The translations under genes and the position numbers were made by a program. From NCBI RefSeq assembly GCF_014203095.1, contig NZ_JACHIG010000001.1, positions 1,116,001 to 1,180,000 of the forward strand: a DNA stretch of 64,000 nucleotides, in the 5' to 3' direction. The notes under the pieces are model-generated. The model had not been told where the DNA came from. It was given only the letters and a program-made list of their open reading frames with translations, and ran no database searches. The stretch comes from Prosthecobacter vanneervenii. GTDB lineage: Bacteria > Verrucomicrobiota > Verrucomicrobiia > Verrucomicrobiales > Verrucomicrobiaceae. Positions 7,915 through 16,555 of the stretch are shown piece by piece. Each line of letters begins with the position of its first letter. Positions within the stretch are counted from its first letter, which is position 1.

Positions 7915-9597
7915 CTACACCTTCAGCACCGCCCCCTCATCCGCGCTGGAGACCATGCTGGCGTAGCGGGCCAGGTAGCCGCGGCCGAGGTCGGTGTGCG
8001 GGCGTGGTTTCCACTGGCTGGCGCGCCGCCGCAGCACGGCTTCATCCACACGCAGCGAAAGACGGCGTTGGGGGATGTCGATCTCCACGATGTCTCCGGG
8101 CTCAATCAATGCGATGGGGCCGCCTGCTGCGGCCTCCGGTGAGACGTGGCCGATGGCTCCGCCACGTGTGGCACCGGAGAAACGACCGTCGGTGATGAGC
8201 GCCACGGATTCCGCCAGACCACGCCCAGCGAGCGCGGCGGTGGGAGCCAGCATCTCCTGCATGCCGGGACCGCCGCGAGGCCCCTCGTAGCGAATAACGA
8301 CGACATCGCCCGCTTTCACCTGACCGACGAGGATGCCGATACGGGCGGATTCTTCGGATTCAAAGATCACAGCGGGGCCGCTGAAGGTCATCATGGCGGG
8401 TGCGACACCAGCAGCTTTCACCACAGCCCCCTTGGGAGCCAGATTGCCAAAGAGAATGGCCAGCCCGCCACGCTGCGAGTAGGCATTGTCCAGCGGGCGG
8501 ATGACATCGGCATCGCGCACTTTCGCATGGGCGATGGTCTCGCCAAGCGTGCGGCCGGTGACGGTGATGGCATCCAGATGCAGCAGGCCGGGGCGAGTGC
8601 TCAGCGTGCGCAGGATGGCGGAGATGCCGCCTGCGCGGTCGATGTCCTCCATGTGGTGCAGGCCCGAAGGCGCGACTTTGCAGAGCTGCGGCACGCGGTC
8701 GGAGATGGCATTGATGTCCTCCAGGCGAAGATCCACCCCGGCCTCGCGAGCGATGGCAAGCGTGTGCAGAATAGTGTTGGACGAGCCGCCCATGGCCATG
8801 TCCAGCACCAGCGCGTTTTCAAACGCAGCACGCGTGAGGATGTCGGACGGGCGGATGTTGCGTGCCACGAGATCGACGATGGCGCGGCCTGCGGCTTCAA
8901 AGAGGGCATCGCGCTGCGGATCGACAGCCAGGATGGAGCCGTTTCCCGGCAGCGCCCAGCCCAGCGCCTCGCAGAGGCAGTTCATGGAATTGGCGGTAAA
9001 CATGCCGGAGCATGAGCCGCAGGTGGGGCAGGCGCTGCGCTCGATCTCTCCCAGCTCCGCCTCAGAGATGGCGTTTTTGGAATGCCTGCCCACCGCCTCA
9101 AAAACGGAGGCAAGGTCCAGCGCCTGGCCAGTGAGCGGGTTGCGCCCAGCCGCCATCGGACCACCGGAGACAAAGATGGCGGGGATGTTCACCCGCGCCG
9201 CGCCCATCATCATACCGGGCACGATTTTGTCGCAGTTCGGGATGCAGACCACGCCGTCAAAGCAGTGCGCGCGCAGCATGGTCTCGATGGAGTCAGCGAT
9301 GATCTCGCGCGAGGCCAGGGAGTAGTTCATGCCGCCGTGCCCCATGGCGATGCCGTCGTCCACGCCGATGGTGTTAAACTCAAAGGGCACACCGCCTGCG
9401 GCACGGATCGCGGCGCGAACCTTGCGGCCCACGATGTCCAAATGCGCATGGCCGGGGATGATCTGCACAAAGGAGTTCGCCACGGCGATGAAGGGCTTGT
9501 CCCAGTCGCTCTCAGACTGGATGGCGCCGGTGGCGCGGAGGAGACTGCGGTGGGGGGCACGGAGGGTGCCGCGTTTGATGGTGTCGCTGATGGCCAT
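7915..9597 (-). CDS. ilvD: Dihydroxy-acid dehydratase
   Basis: Dehydrates 2,3-dihydroxy-3-methylvalerate and 2,3-dihydroxyisovalerate in branched-chain amino-acid synthesis. The 560-residue protein has the iron-sulfur ligands in CIPNCDK and [18 protein letters not shown], the conserved GGSSNTILH, and the C-terminal [12 protein letters not shown] and [11 protein letters not shown] blocks. The start is set at ATG 9597 ([17 protein letters not shown]), the usual N-terminus; upstream ATGs at 9648 and 9624 are in frame but read atypical residues. It is divergent from a LysR-type regulator whose probable operator lies in the 69-base gap, so control by that regulator is likely. Confidence 0.96.
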   Translation of the reverse strand: MAISDTIKRGTLRAPHRSLLRATGAIQSESDWDKPFIAVANSFVQIIPGHAHLDIVGRKVRAAIRAAGGVPFEFNTIGVDDGIAMGHGGMNYSLASREIIADSIETMLRAHCFDGVVCIPNCDKIVPGMMMGAARVNIPAIFVSGGPMAAGRNPLTGQALDLASVFEAVGRHSKNAISEAELGEIERSACPTCGSCSGMFTANSMNCLCEALGWALPGNGSILAVDPQRDALFEAAGRAIVDLVARNIRPSDILTRAAFENALVLDMAMGGSSNTILHTLAIAREAGVDLRLEDINAISDRVPQLCKVAPSGLHHMEDIDRAGGISAILRTLSTRPGLLHLDAITVTGRTLGETIAHAKVRDADVIRPLDNAYSQRGGLAILFGNLAPKGAVVKAAGVAPAMMTFSGPAVIFESEESARIGILVGQVKAGDVVVIRYEGPRGGPGMQEMLAPTAALAGRGLAESVALITDGRFSGATRGGAIGHVSPEAAAGGPIALIEPGDIVEIDIPQRRLSLRVDEAVLRRRASQWKPRPHTDLGRGYLARYASMVSSADEGAVLKV

Positions 9598-9653
9598 GCG
9601 CTGAGGTAAGCCGCAGCATCTCATGACAAAACTACCGCTTTCGTTCACTTATG

Positions 9654-9668
9654 ATACCTTTTTGGTAT
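9654..9668. promoter_or_regulatory. Perfect palindrome ATACC-N5-GGTAT, probable LysR operator
   Basis: ATACC and GGTAT flank five T residues and form a T-N11-A LysR box between ilvD and lysR. Its right arm covers the ATG of the regulator gene, so binding could block regulator translation initiation or transcription as well as act on ilvD. Confidence 0.6.
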
Positions 9669-10548
9669 GGACTTCTCTTTGCGCGAACTGGAGTGCTTCA
9701 CCGCCGTGGCGGAGGAGCTGTCATTCACCCGTGCGGCACAGCGCCTGCATCTGGCGCAGCCACCGCTCTCCCGGCACATCCGCGCGCTGGAGCAGCGGTT
9801 GGGCACGGTGTTGTTTGACCGCAGCGGGCGGCGGGTGGCGCTGACGGCGGCAGGTGCGGTGTTTTATGAGGAAACGCGCAGCGTCATGCCGCAGCTCATC
9901 CGCGCCGGGGAGACGACGCGGCGCTTTGCCTCAGGGCAGACAGAGCGGCTGCGTCTTGGGTTTGTCAGCGCCGTGCTGAGCCCGGAGCTGGTGGAGGTGC
10001 TGCGCCTGTTTCGGGAGAAACATCCGCAGGTCCAGCTCCTGGTGCAGGACCTGCCGCCTGCGGAGCAGCTGGCGGCGCTGCGTCACGGCACGCTGGATGG
10101 CGGTTTCATCGGCCTGCCGCCGGAGGAGCGCACGCCGGGCATCGAACTGCTGCCATGGCGGCAGGAGGCGCTGGCTGCATTTGTGCCCTTTGGTCATCCG
10201 CTGGCAAAGCGGCAGCGCATGGACCTGCGCGCACTGGCAGGCGAGGCGCTGGTGGCGGTGTCCAGCGAGGCCGCGCCCGCCTTTGCCGCCTATCTGCGCC
10301 GGGTGTGTGGCAGCGCGGGCTTCCGCCCGCGCATCGTGCTGGAGTCTCCACGCGCCCAGGCAGTGGCTGTCATGGTGGCTGCAGGCGCAGGCATCGCCCT
10401 GCTGCCAGCCTCCCTGCGCCGTGTGGTGGATGGCGCAGCAGCGGTGGTGCCCATCCGCGATGCGCCAAAGATCTCGCACGTCTTTGCCCATGCCGCAGGC
10501 GCGGTGTCTCCGGCCATGCGTCGCTTCATGAAGCTGCTGAGCAAGTAG
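9667..10548 (+). CDS. LysR-family transcriptional regulator
   Basis: A 293-residue LTTR. The N-terminal winged helix-turn-helix is clear: LRELECFTAVAEELSFTRAAQRLHL, then PPLSRHIRALEQRLGTVLFDR. The effector-binding domain starts near residue 90 (LRLGFVSAVLSPELVEVLRLFREKHPQVQL). It is encoded divergently from ilvD with a 69-base gap holding a LysR box that overlaps its own start codon. This is the common arrangement for a regulator acting on the divergent gene and on itself, so a role in ilvD control is likely. The effector is not known; related proteins respond to small aromatic or keto acids. Confidence 0.9.
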   Translation: MDFSLRELECFTAVAEELSFTRAAQRLHLAQPPLSRHIRALEQRLGTVLFDRSGRRVALTAAGAVFYEETRSVMPQLIRAGETTRRFASGQTERLRLGFVSAVLSPELVEVLRLFREKHPQVQLLVQDLPPAEQLAALRHGTLDGGFIGLPPEERTPGIELLPWRQEALAAFVPFGHPLAKRQRMDLRALAGEALVAVSSEAAPAFAAYLRRVCGSAGFRPRIVLESPRAQAVAVMVAAGAGIALLPASLRRVVDGAAAVVPIRDAPKISHVFAHAAGAVSPAMRRFMKLLSK

Positions 10549-10615
10549 ATGGCAGGCCCAATCACCGCGCCGTGAAAGTTCAGGCCCGGCACGATGCGTA
10601 TTGCATGCAGCCACC

Positions 10616-12043
10616 ATGCCCTTCCACACCTCAGCCCACTCGCAGCGCTGCGCAGGCCCCATGTCGCGCCGCAGTTTTCTCAGCATGGGCACGCTGGGGC
10701 TCACGGGCTGGAGCCTGGCTGACACGCTGCGCGCAGAAACAATCGCCAAGGCTGCCGGGAAGAGGCTGAAGGACAAGTCAGTCATCTTTGTGTGGCTGCC
10801 GGGCGGCATGTCGCAGCTGGAGAGCTATGACATGAAGCCGAATGCGCCGGTGGAGTATCGCGGGGTGCTCAATCCCATCCGCACCAATGTGCCCGGCACG
10901 CACATCTGCGAGCTGTTTCCACGGCAGGCCAAAATCGCGGACAAGTTCAACATCATCCGCAGCGTGCATCATGAGTTCGCGGATCACGGCGGCGGGCACA
11001 AGCGCTTCATGACAGGGCGCAATCCCGCGCTGCCGGTGGGTTTTGTGAATGATGCGCCCTCCGTGCAGTCTATCATCACGCGCAAGCTCCAGCGCGCCGG
11101 GCAGGCGATGCCCACCTGTGTGGCGGGTGTGGATCGCGGGCGCAGCGGGATCGATGTCTTCTCCATGGGCGCGGCCTATCTCGGCCCCTCGGCTTCTCCC
11201 TTCATGGTGGTGGGAGATCCCAGCGCCAAGGACTTCAAGGTGGAAAACATCGGGCTGACTCCAGACATGGAGGCGCGCATCGACGACCGCATTCATCTGC
11301 TGAAGGGCATGGACAATCTCAAGCGCGAGATGGACCGCAGCGGCCTCATGGATGCGATGGACAGCTTCAGCCAGCGTGCCGTGGGCATGCTGACCACGCC
11401 TGCGGTGCGTGATGCGTTTGACCTTTCGAAGGAGTCCACTCAAACCCGCGAGCGTTACGGCTACAGCACCTACGGCCAGCGCGGCCTCATGGCGCGCAGG
11501 CTGGTGGAGGCTGGCTGCCGCTTTGTGACGATGGTGTGGGAAAATCCCTTCTCCACGCCCATCCCGAAAAACTGCACCTACAACTGGGACAGCCACGCCG
11601 TGAACTGCGACATGTATGCGGATGCACGCTGGCGCATGCCGGTGTATGATCAGGCAGCCTCCGCGCTGATCGAGGACATCCACCAGCGCGGGCTGGACAA
11701 GGATGTGCTCGTCATCATCACGGGCGAGTTTGGCCGCACACCCAAGATCAACACACAGATCGGCACACAGACAGGCGTGAGCCAGCCCGGCCGCGACCAC
11801 TGGCCGAATGCGATGTCCTTCATCGTCAGCGGCGGCGGCATGCAGACGGGCCAGGTCATCGGTGCCACGAATCCGCGTGCGGAATACCCCATCGAGCGCC
11901 CGCTGAGCCCGAACGATCTCTGGGCCACGGTGTATCAGCACCTGGGCATCGATCCGGAAGACACCTTCGATGATTTCCAGGGCCGCCCGATGCCAATCCT
12001 GCCGTTTGGAGATCCCATCAAGGAGCTGATGCCGCTGGCATAA
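10616..12043 (+). CDS. Tat-exported DUF1501 protein
   Basis: A 475-residue DUF1501 member of the alkaline-phosphatase/sulfatase-like superfamily. A twin-arginine signal (SRRSFLSMGTLGLTGWSLAD) is present near residues 20-40. Conserved blocks include FVWLPGGMSQLESYDMKP, HHEFADHGGGHKRFMTG and VLVIITGEFGRTPKIN near the end. DUF1501 genes are very numerous in Planctomycetes and Verrucomicrobia and usually sit beside DUF1549/DUF1553 cytochrome genes; here the gene stands alone between lysR and a convergent nfeD. The start is ATG 10616; ATG 10601 adds five residues and cannot be excluded. The biochemical role of the family is not established. Confidence 0.9.
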   Translation: MPFHTSAHSQRCAGPMSRRSFLSMGTLGLTGWSLADTLRAETIAKAAGKRLKDKSVIFVWLPGGMSQLESYDMKPNAPVEYRGVLNPIRTNVPGTHICELFPRQAKIADKFNIIRSVHHEFADHGGGHKRFMTGRNPALPVGFVNDAPSVQSIITRKLQRAGQAMPTCVAGVDRGRSGIDVFSMGAAYLGPSASPFMVVGDPSAKDFKVENIGLTPDMEARIDDRIHLLKGMDNLKREMDRSGLMDAMDSFSQRAVGMLTTPAVRDAFDLSKESTQTRERYGYSTYGQRGLMARRLVEAGCRFVTMVWENPFSTPIPKNCTYNWDSHAVNCDMYADARWRMPVYDQAASALIEDIHQRGLDKDVLVIITGEFGRTPKINTQIGTQTGVSQPGRDHWPNAMSFIVSGGGMQTGQVIGATNPRAEYPIERPLSPNDLWATVYQHLGIDPEDTFDDFQGRPMPILPFGDPIKELMPLA

Positions 12044-12091
12044 GGATACGCTTTTGTTTAAAAACGACAGCCGCAGCACGCGGCAGGCGCA

Positions 12092-14296
12092 TCACGCAGG
12101 CTCCACGATGATCTTCTCCCCGCGCACCTCGCGCACGCGCACGGCGGTGCCGCTTTGCAGGTAGTCGCCCTCGGCCATGGCCTCGATGAGCCGTCCGCCG
12201 ATGTCGATGGTGCCATACGGGCGCAAGGCGCTGCGGGCGGTGCCGGTGTCCCCTGCCCTGGCACGTGCAGCAGCCTGCATGGCAGGCGCGTCATTGAGCG
12301 TGCCACCTGCGGAGGTCTGCAGAATGAGCGAGCGGAAGGGCCGCAGATCCGGCAGCCAGAGGCACAGCAGCGTGATGATGATGGCCGCGCCCGTGACGCC
12401 CAGCGCAAAGTGGCGGAAGCCCGTGGCATAGGCGGCCAGATGGAAGCTGCCTGCATCGCCACCGCTGGAGGGCACCATTTCCCAGCCTGACATGGCATAC
12501 ACGAGAGCGATCATGACGCACAGAAAGCCAAAGATGCCCGGCAGGATGGTGCCCGGCGCGGCCAGCAGTTCCACCCCGATGAGGACGATGCCGACGATGA
12601 ACACAGCCGCCACCACCATCGTCTCCTGTCCCGCCAGACTGCCTGCCACGTAGTGCCCGAAGAAGAACAGCGCAAAGGCTGCCACGGAAACAAAGCCGGG
12701 CAGGCCAAAACCGGGAGACTGCATCTCCAGATACCCGCCCGCGAGGCCGATGAGGATGAGGATGGCGGCGTAGCGAGTGACCCAGATGGCGATGCTCTCA
12801 AAGCCGGTGGGCTCGGCGGTGATGAGCTCGCCTTTGAGAGATTCGATGCGCTTGAGTTCGTCGATGCTTTTGATGATCCCTTTGGCGAGCAGCGGCTTGC
12901 CATCGATGAGCATGGTGGCCTGTGCAGAGTCCAGCGTGACGATCTCGCCCTTGGGCACGATGACCTGGCCGTTGATGACGAGGCCGCGGTTCATGTCCGT
13001 CATGCCTTCGATGATGCGCACGTCGTGTCCTTTCTCGCGCACCACCGTTCGTGCCATGCCCATGAAGGCGGAGTTTTGCTTGGCGCGTTCGGCCTGAGGG
13101 AGAGCCGTGCCGTCTCCTGAGACAGGCGTGCTGGCGCCGATGGCGCTGGCCGGGGCCATGTAGATGGTGTCCGTGGCCATGGCGATCATGGCTCCGGCGG
13201 AGATGGCGCGCGTGTTCACAAAGGCGAAACTGCGCGCCTTGAGCCCCTGCAGGTCTTGCATCATCAGGCTGGTGGTATCCCAGGCCAGACCACCGGGAGT
13301 ATCCAAATTGAAGATCACCGCCTCGGCTCCATCCTGATTGCAGCGGGCCAGCGTGCGCTTCATGAATTCAAAACGCGCCGGCAGCAGCAGGTCATCCTGT
13401 CCCACAGGAATGACGACCACCCTGCCCTTGTAGCTTTGGCGGCTGGAAAAGGCGGCCGCCTTGCTGGGTTGTGCAGGCTTTTTCTCAGCAGGAGCCGTGC
13501 TCTTGCTCTCTGCCGCAGCAGCGGCTGCATGCTGCTTCTGCTTGTCATACCAAGTGACATTGAGCGTGATGGATTTGGCATTGGGTGCTGCGGCCTTGAT
13601 GAGCGCCTCCACATCCGGCACGATGGCACGCGCCAGCAGCGGCCTGCCTTCGATGGATTGCACGGCGGCATCGGCATCCAGCAGCAGGAGCTCGCCCTTC
13701 TGCGCCAGCATGGTGGTGCCGAGCATGAGCCCTCTTTCGCGATCCACAAAGGCCTCGGCGATCTCCGGACGGTGGCCCTTGAGCTTGCAGAGGCTGCGCG
13801 CTCCGGCTTTCAGCACGGCCAGAGATTCGGCCAGCAGTGTGTCCTGGGCTTTTGGAGAGAGCGAGTCATCAGAGGGCACCTTCGGCGGTGCCGCGCCGAT
13901 GCGTGAGCCGGGGGCCATCCAGATGTCATCGCAGGCCAGCGCGAGCAGTGCACCGCCTCCGATGGCAGCGGTGTTTACATAGACCTGCGTTTTAATCTTC
14001 AGCCGCGCCACCTCCTCCGCCAGCGGCAGCGCCGCCTGGGCCTGGCTCTGAGAGACGTTGATGTCCAGCAGCAGCCCCGCCGCGCCTTGCTGGATGGCTT
14101 CATCCATCCACAGCCGCAGCTCACGCCAGCGGCGCAGATCCTCGATGTCCGAATCCGTCACCACCACCCGCACCATCTGACCTTTGAGGGAGGGTGCAGA
14201 CGGAGACTCCGCCAAGCCGCTACCCGCAATGGCAATCAGCGAAAGGATGAAGCTCGGAAGCAGCAACAGCGACAGTGATGAACGGCGGTAGTGCAT
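12092..14296 (-). CDS. NfeD-family membrane serine protease with two ClpP-like domains
   Basis: A 734-residue envelope protein. After a signal peptide come two ClpP/crotonase-fold domains: the first (about residues 40-270) has AIGGGALLALACDDIWMAP where the catalytic Ser is expected; the second (about 300-470) has AISAGAMIAMATDTIYMAP with the Ser in place. Three to five membrane helices follow (about 510-650), then a C-terminal NfeD OB-fold (about 655-734, ALRPYGTIDIGGRLIEAMAEGDYLQSGTAVRV). NfeD proteins work with stomatin-like partners in membrane quality control; no stomatin gene is visible. The start is ATG 14296, at the signal peptide. The first domain is probably inactive as a protease. 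Confidence 0.88.
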   Translation of the reverse strand: MHYRRSSLSLLLLPSFILSLIAIAGSGLAESPSAPSLKGQMVRVVVTDSDIEDLRRWRELRLWMDEAIQQGAAGLLLDINVSQSQAQAALPLAEEVARLKIKTQVYVNTAAIGGGALLALACDDIWMAPGSRIGAAPPKVPSDDSLSPKAQDTLLAESLAVLKAGARSLCKLKGHRPEIAEAFVDRERGLMLGTTMLAQKGELLLLDADAAVQSIEGRPLLARAIVPDVEALIKAAAPNAKSITLNVTWYDKQKQHAAAAAAESKSTAPAEKKPAQPSKAAAFSSRQSYKGRVVVIPVGQDDLLLPARFEFMKRTLARCNQDGAEAVIFNLDTPGGLAWDTTSLMMQDLQGLKARSFAFVNTRAISAGAMIAMATDTIYMAPASAIGASTPVSGDGTALPQAERAKQNSAFMGMARTVVREKGHDVRIIEGMTDMNRGLVINGQVIVPKGEIVTLDSAQATMLIDGKPLLAKGIIKSIDELKRIESLKGELITAEPTGFESIAIWVTRYAAILILIGLAGGYLEMQSPGFGLPGFVSVAAFALFFFGHYVAGSLAGQETMVVAAVFIVGIVLIGVELLAAPGTILPGIFGFLCVMIALVYAMSGWEMVPSSGGDAGSFHLAAYATGFRHFALGVTGAAIIITLLCLWLPDLRPFRSLILQTSAGGTLNDAPAMQAAARARAGDTGTARSALRPYGTIDIGGRLIEAMAEGDYLQSGTAVRVREVRGEKIIVEPA

Positions 14297-14342
14297 GGCG
14301 GAGATTACGTTGGAGGCATACACGCCGCAATGAGCATGCAGT

Positions 14343-14609
14343 TCACCCCTTCTTCCCAAACAGAAAGCGCCAGACATACATGAAGATCAGCGCGCCACCC
14401 ACGGCGGTGATGATGCCTTTGATGCTGAACTCCCCGGCCACGCCCCAGCCGATGAGGTGCCCCACTTTGCCGCCGATGATGCTGCCCACGATGCCGAGCA
14501 GAATGGTGGTGATGGGGTTGATGCCCTGCCTGCCGGGCATGATGAATTTGGCGAGAATGCCTGCTACCAATCCGAGCGCCGACCAGATGAGAAGTCCTTG
14601 GAGTGACAT
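14343..14609 (-). CDS. GlsB/YeaQ/YmgE-family small membrane protein
   Basis: An 88-residue transglycosylase-associated protein with three hydrophobic segments and the family signatures LVAGILAKFIMPGRQGINP and TILLGIVGSIIGGKVGHLIGW. The family is widespread and linked to stress responses, but its mechanism is unclear. It lies 47 bases upstream of nfeD and 54 bases downstream of the rhodanese gene on the same strand, so it may be in an envelope-related transcription unit. Confidence 0.88.
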   Translation of the reverse strand: MSLQGLLIWSALGLVAGILAKFIMPGRQGINPITTILLGIVGSIIGGKVGHLIGWGVAGEFSIKGIITAVGGALIFMYVWRFLFGKKG

Positions 14610-14662
14610 AGTAAGCCGATTCTACTTACAAAGCCACTGCACCGTCAATTCCAATACCCGCC

Positions 14663-15100
14663 TCATTTTGCAGCCTGCTTCCAGGCATTCCACCCACCCT
14701 TGAGGACAAAGCCCTTCTCCACCGGCAGCGTCTGCTTCAGGCGCTCGAGGATGTGGCGGCTGGCATCGCACTTGGCGGCGTTGCAATAGACAATGATCGG
14801 CAGTGTGTTGGTCTGCAGCGTGTCCAGCAGGCCAAAGAGCTGCTGGTCAAAGTGCTGTTCGTTGAGGAGCACCGCGCCGGGTATGTGCCCTTCGTCATAC
14901 TGCTCCTGATAGCGGGCGTCGATCCACAGCACGCGGCCCTGCCAGCGGCTCTGGATCATGGCCATGGACACCTCATCATCCCGCAGCGGTTCCTGCACCA
15001 GATGGAGCGCCGGTGCGCGCGGATGCCACACATGAGTAGCCCACGCCGCAGCAGAGGCGAGGAGGAGCAGGAAGAGAGCCTGACGGATGGCGGCAAACAT
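14663..15100 (-). CDS. Membrane-anchored or exported rhodanese-like protein
   Basis: A 145-residue protein with an N-terminal hydrophobic anchor or signal (FAAIRQALFLLLLASAAAWA) and a single rhodanese domain: VLWIDARYQEQYDEGHIPGAVLL, then IIVYCNAAKCDASRHILERL with the active-site Cys, and the C-terminal GGWNAW. Rhodanese domains carry sulfane sulfur on the Cys. It is 18 bases downstream of the DUF1573 gene, suggesting co-transcription. The partner is unknown. Confidence 0.87.
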   Translation of the reverse strand: MFAAIRQALFLLLLASAAAWATHVWHPRAPALHLVQEPLRDDEVSMAMIQSRWQGRVLWIDARYQEQYDEGHIPGAVLLNEQHFDQQLFGLLDTLQTNTLPIIVYCNAAKCDASRHILERLKQTLPVEKGFVLKGGWNAWKQAAK

Positions 15101-15118
15101 GGCGCAGCTTGTTGCAGC

Positions 15119-15826
15119 TTACTTGTCGGCCTTCGGCTGCGCGGCGGCGGTGGCGGCAGGCGGAGGCTCGGGCTTGCGGGTGATGCTGAAGAACGCGAGC
15201 TGATAGCGGTATTTGGCGATGGGGCTGTTTGTTTCAATCTTCAGCGCGCCCATGGTCACATCCTTCGTGGTCTTGGGCTTCACGTTGATGAGGTACTCCC
15301 GGCCTTCTTTGATCTCCTTCCAGTCAAACTCCACGTTCTCGCGCGTGGGGGTGATCTTGAGGATCTTGGTGGGTGTGTCTCCGGTAAACTGCACGAGGCA
15401 GGCCTTCTTGGTGGGCTCGTCGCCGATGAACCACTGCAGGTTCTTGGGCTTGATGTCCACCACGGCCGGCACGTCGAGGATGAAGTTCACCTGCCAGTCG
15501 GGCTGCTTAGGGTTGTCGGTGTTGACGGTGACAAATTTTTCATGCCTGCCCACAAAGGTGGAGACCTTGAAGGAGGCGCGGCCGGTGCCCACCTCTCCGG
15601 GCTGGTACTCGGCCTTGTCTAGCTCGGCGCTCAGGCAGCTGCAGGCGCTCTCCATGCCGAGGATCTTGACCGGCTTGTCCCCGGTGTTGCGAAACTTGAA
15701 GGTGGTCTCCACCTCCTCGTCCTCGGGCTTGGGTTTGAGCTCGATGGCGGGCACGTCCAGCTTCAGCTCCGCATGCACGGTGGCGGCGAGGGCTAGCAGG
15801 AGGAGGGAGAGGCAGCTGGCTTTCAT
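15119..15826 (-). CDS. Exported DUF1573 protein
   Basis: A 235-residue protein with a signal peptide (MKASCLSLLLLALAATVHA) followed by a DUF1573 Ig-like domain: FKFRNTGDKPVKILGMESACSCL, the usual TNTG...CGC-type motif here read as ACSCL, and a second Ig-like half. DUF1573 proteins are exported, common in Bacteroidetes and PVC bacteria, and have no firm function. The start is ATG 15826 at the signal peptide; the frame opens to 15862 but the extra residues are not signal-like. A 27-bp direct repeat begins 40 bases upstream. Confidence 0.85.
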   Translation of the reverse strand: MKASCLSLLLLALAATVHAELKLDVPAIELKPKPEDEEVETTFKFRNTGDKPVKILGMESACSCLSAELDKAEYQPGEVGTGRASFKVSTFVGRHEKFVTVNTDNPKQPDWQVNFILDVPAVVDIKPKNLQWFIGDEPTKKACLVQFTGDTPTKILKITPTRENVEFDWKEIKEGREYLINVKPKTTKDVTMGALKIETNSPIAKYRYQLAFFSITRKPEPPPAATAAAQPKADK

Positions 15827-15865
15827 CTGGAAATATAGCACATCCCGCCCCCCGGAATGCAAGGG

Positions 15866-15892
15866 CTGTTGACGCGATGCCGCCCCCTGCCC
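15866..15892. repeat. 27-bp direct repeat, left copy, bounding a toxin-antitoxin module
   Basis: Identical to 16516-16542; the core reads TTGACGCGATGCCGCCCCC. The last base overlaps the toxin stop codon (TAG, 15894-15892). Confidence 0.85.
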
Positions 15893-16245
15893 TACCGCCG
15901 GGAACGGATGAGATTCTGGATTTCGTCGTGATTTCCGATGAAAAAGAACACCAGCTCCGGAGGCGTGGCGATAAAGACAAATGCCAGTCTTTCATCCAGC
16001 CCCACACGGCATTCAAAGATATCCTTCGTCAGCCGTCGAATGCTGATGCCTGAGTGCAGGTGGGGACGCCCCCAGGCGGAAAGCACCGAGTTCATCGCTT
16101 CGCCGATGATCTTGCGCTCGGCTTTGGTTCGGCGGCGCAACTGCTCCAGAAGATCATAGGTGACTCTTGCCTGCAACGAGGGCTTCGATGTCTCCGGTGT
16201 ATCTGGCGAGCTTTCCGGCTTTCCGTTCTTTTTCGATTTTGCCAT
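15892..16245 (-). CDS. RelE/ParE-fold toxin of a type II toxin-antitoxin pair
   Basis: A 117-residue protein. The C-terminal half shows the RelE/ParE strand pattern: IRRLTKDIFECRVGLDERLAFVFIATPPELVFFFIGNHDEIQNLI. The N-terminal third is Lys/Ser-rich and atypical, which may reflect a start chosen too far upstream. ATG 16245 is the nearest ATG ahead of the folded part; further starts at 16275 and 16305 exist. It overlaps the antitoxin gene by 92 bases in another frame, an unusually long overlap for such a pair. RelE members cleave mRNA at the ribosome and ParE members poison gyrase; the sequence does not decide between them. Confidence 0.75.
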   Translation of the reverse strand: MAKSKKNGKPESSPDTPETSKPSLQARVTYDLLEQLRRRTKAERKIIGEAMNSVLSAWGRPHLHSGISIRRLTKDIFECRVGLDERLAFVFIATPPELVFFFIGNHDEIQNLIRSRR

Positions 16246-16444
16246 GAACTTTTTTAGCAAAGACGGCGAGATCATCCCCCGTGGCTCCATACTCGCGCGC
16301 AGCATAGTCGGTGGACTCCACCTGCATGGGCCTCAGCGCCACGATCTTTCCATCGACCACGATGCCAATGTCGTCGCCCTTGAGCGCACGGCGCAGCAGC
16401 CGGGACAAATTGGAACGAGCGCTCGTGGGAGTCAGCGTGATCAT
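16154..16444 (-). CDS. Phd/YefM-like antitoxin
   Basis: A 96-residue protein whose N-terminus (MITLTPTSARSNLSRLLRRA) followed by DDIGIVVDGKIVALRPM is the Phd/YefM DNA-binding pattern: an ARSNL helix, then a strand ending with the recognisable IVALRP. The C-terminal half is charged and probably binds the toxin. The order antitoxin-then-toxin is the usual one and allows autoregulation by the complex. Two ATGs, 16450 and 16444, are equally possible. The long overlap with the toxin gene implies coupled translation. Confidence 0.75.
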   Translation of the reverse strand: MITLTPTSARSNLSRLLRRALKGDDIGIVVDGKIVALRPMQVESTDYAAREYGATGDDLAVFAKKVHGKIEKERKAGKLARYTGDIEALVAGKSHL

Positions 16445-16515
16445 GCTCATGTAGAAAGATGCCGCAAACACGACGGAGATGCGAGCAAATATTCACCCCC
16501 AACAGCACACCTCAC

Positions 16516-16542
16516 CTGTTGACGCGATGCCGCCCCCTGCCC
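16516..16542. repeat. 27-bp direct repeat, right copy
   Basis: Exact copy of 15866-15892. It lies 13 bases before the sugar isomerase-like start codon and contains TTGACG, which may serve as promoter sequence for that gene. Confidence 0.85.
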
Positions 16543-16555
16543 ACTCTGCGGGCCT

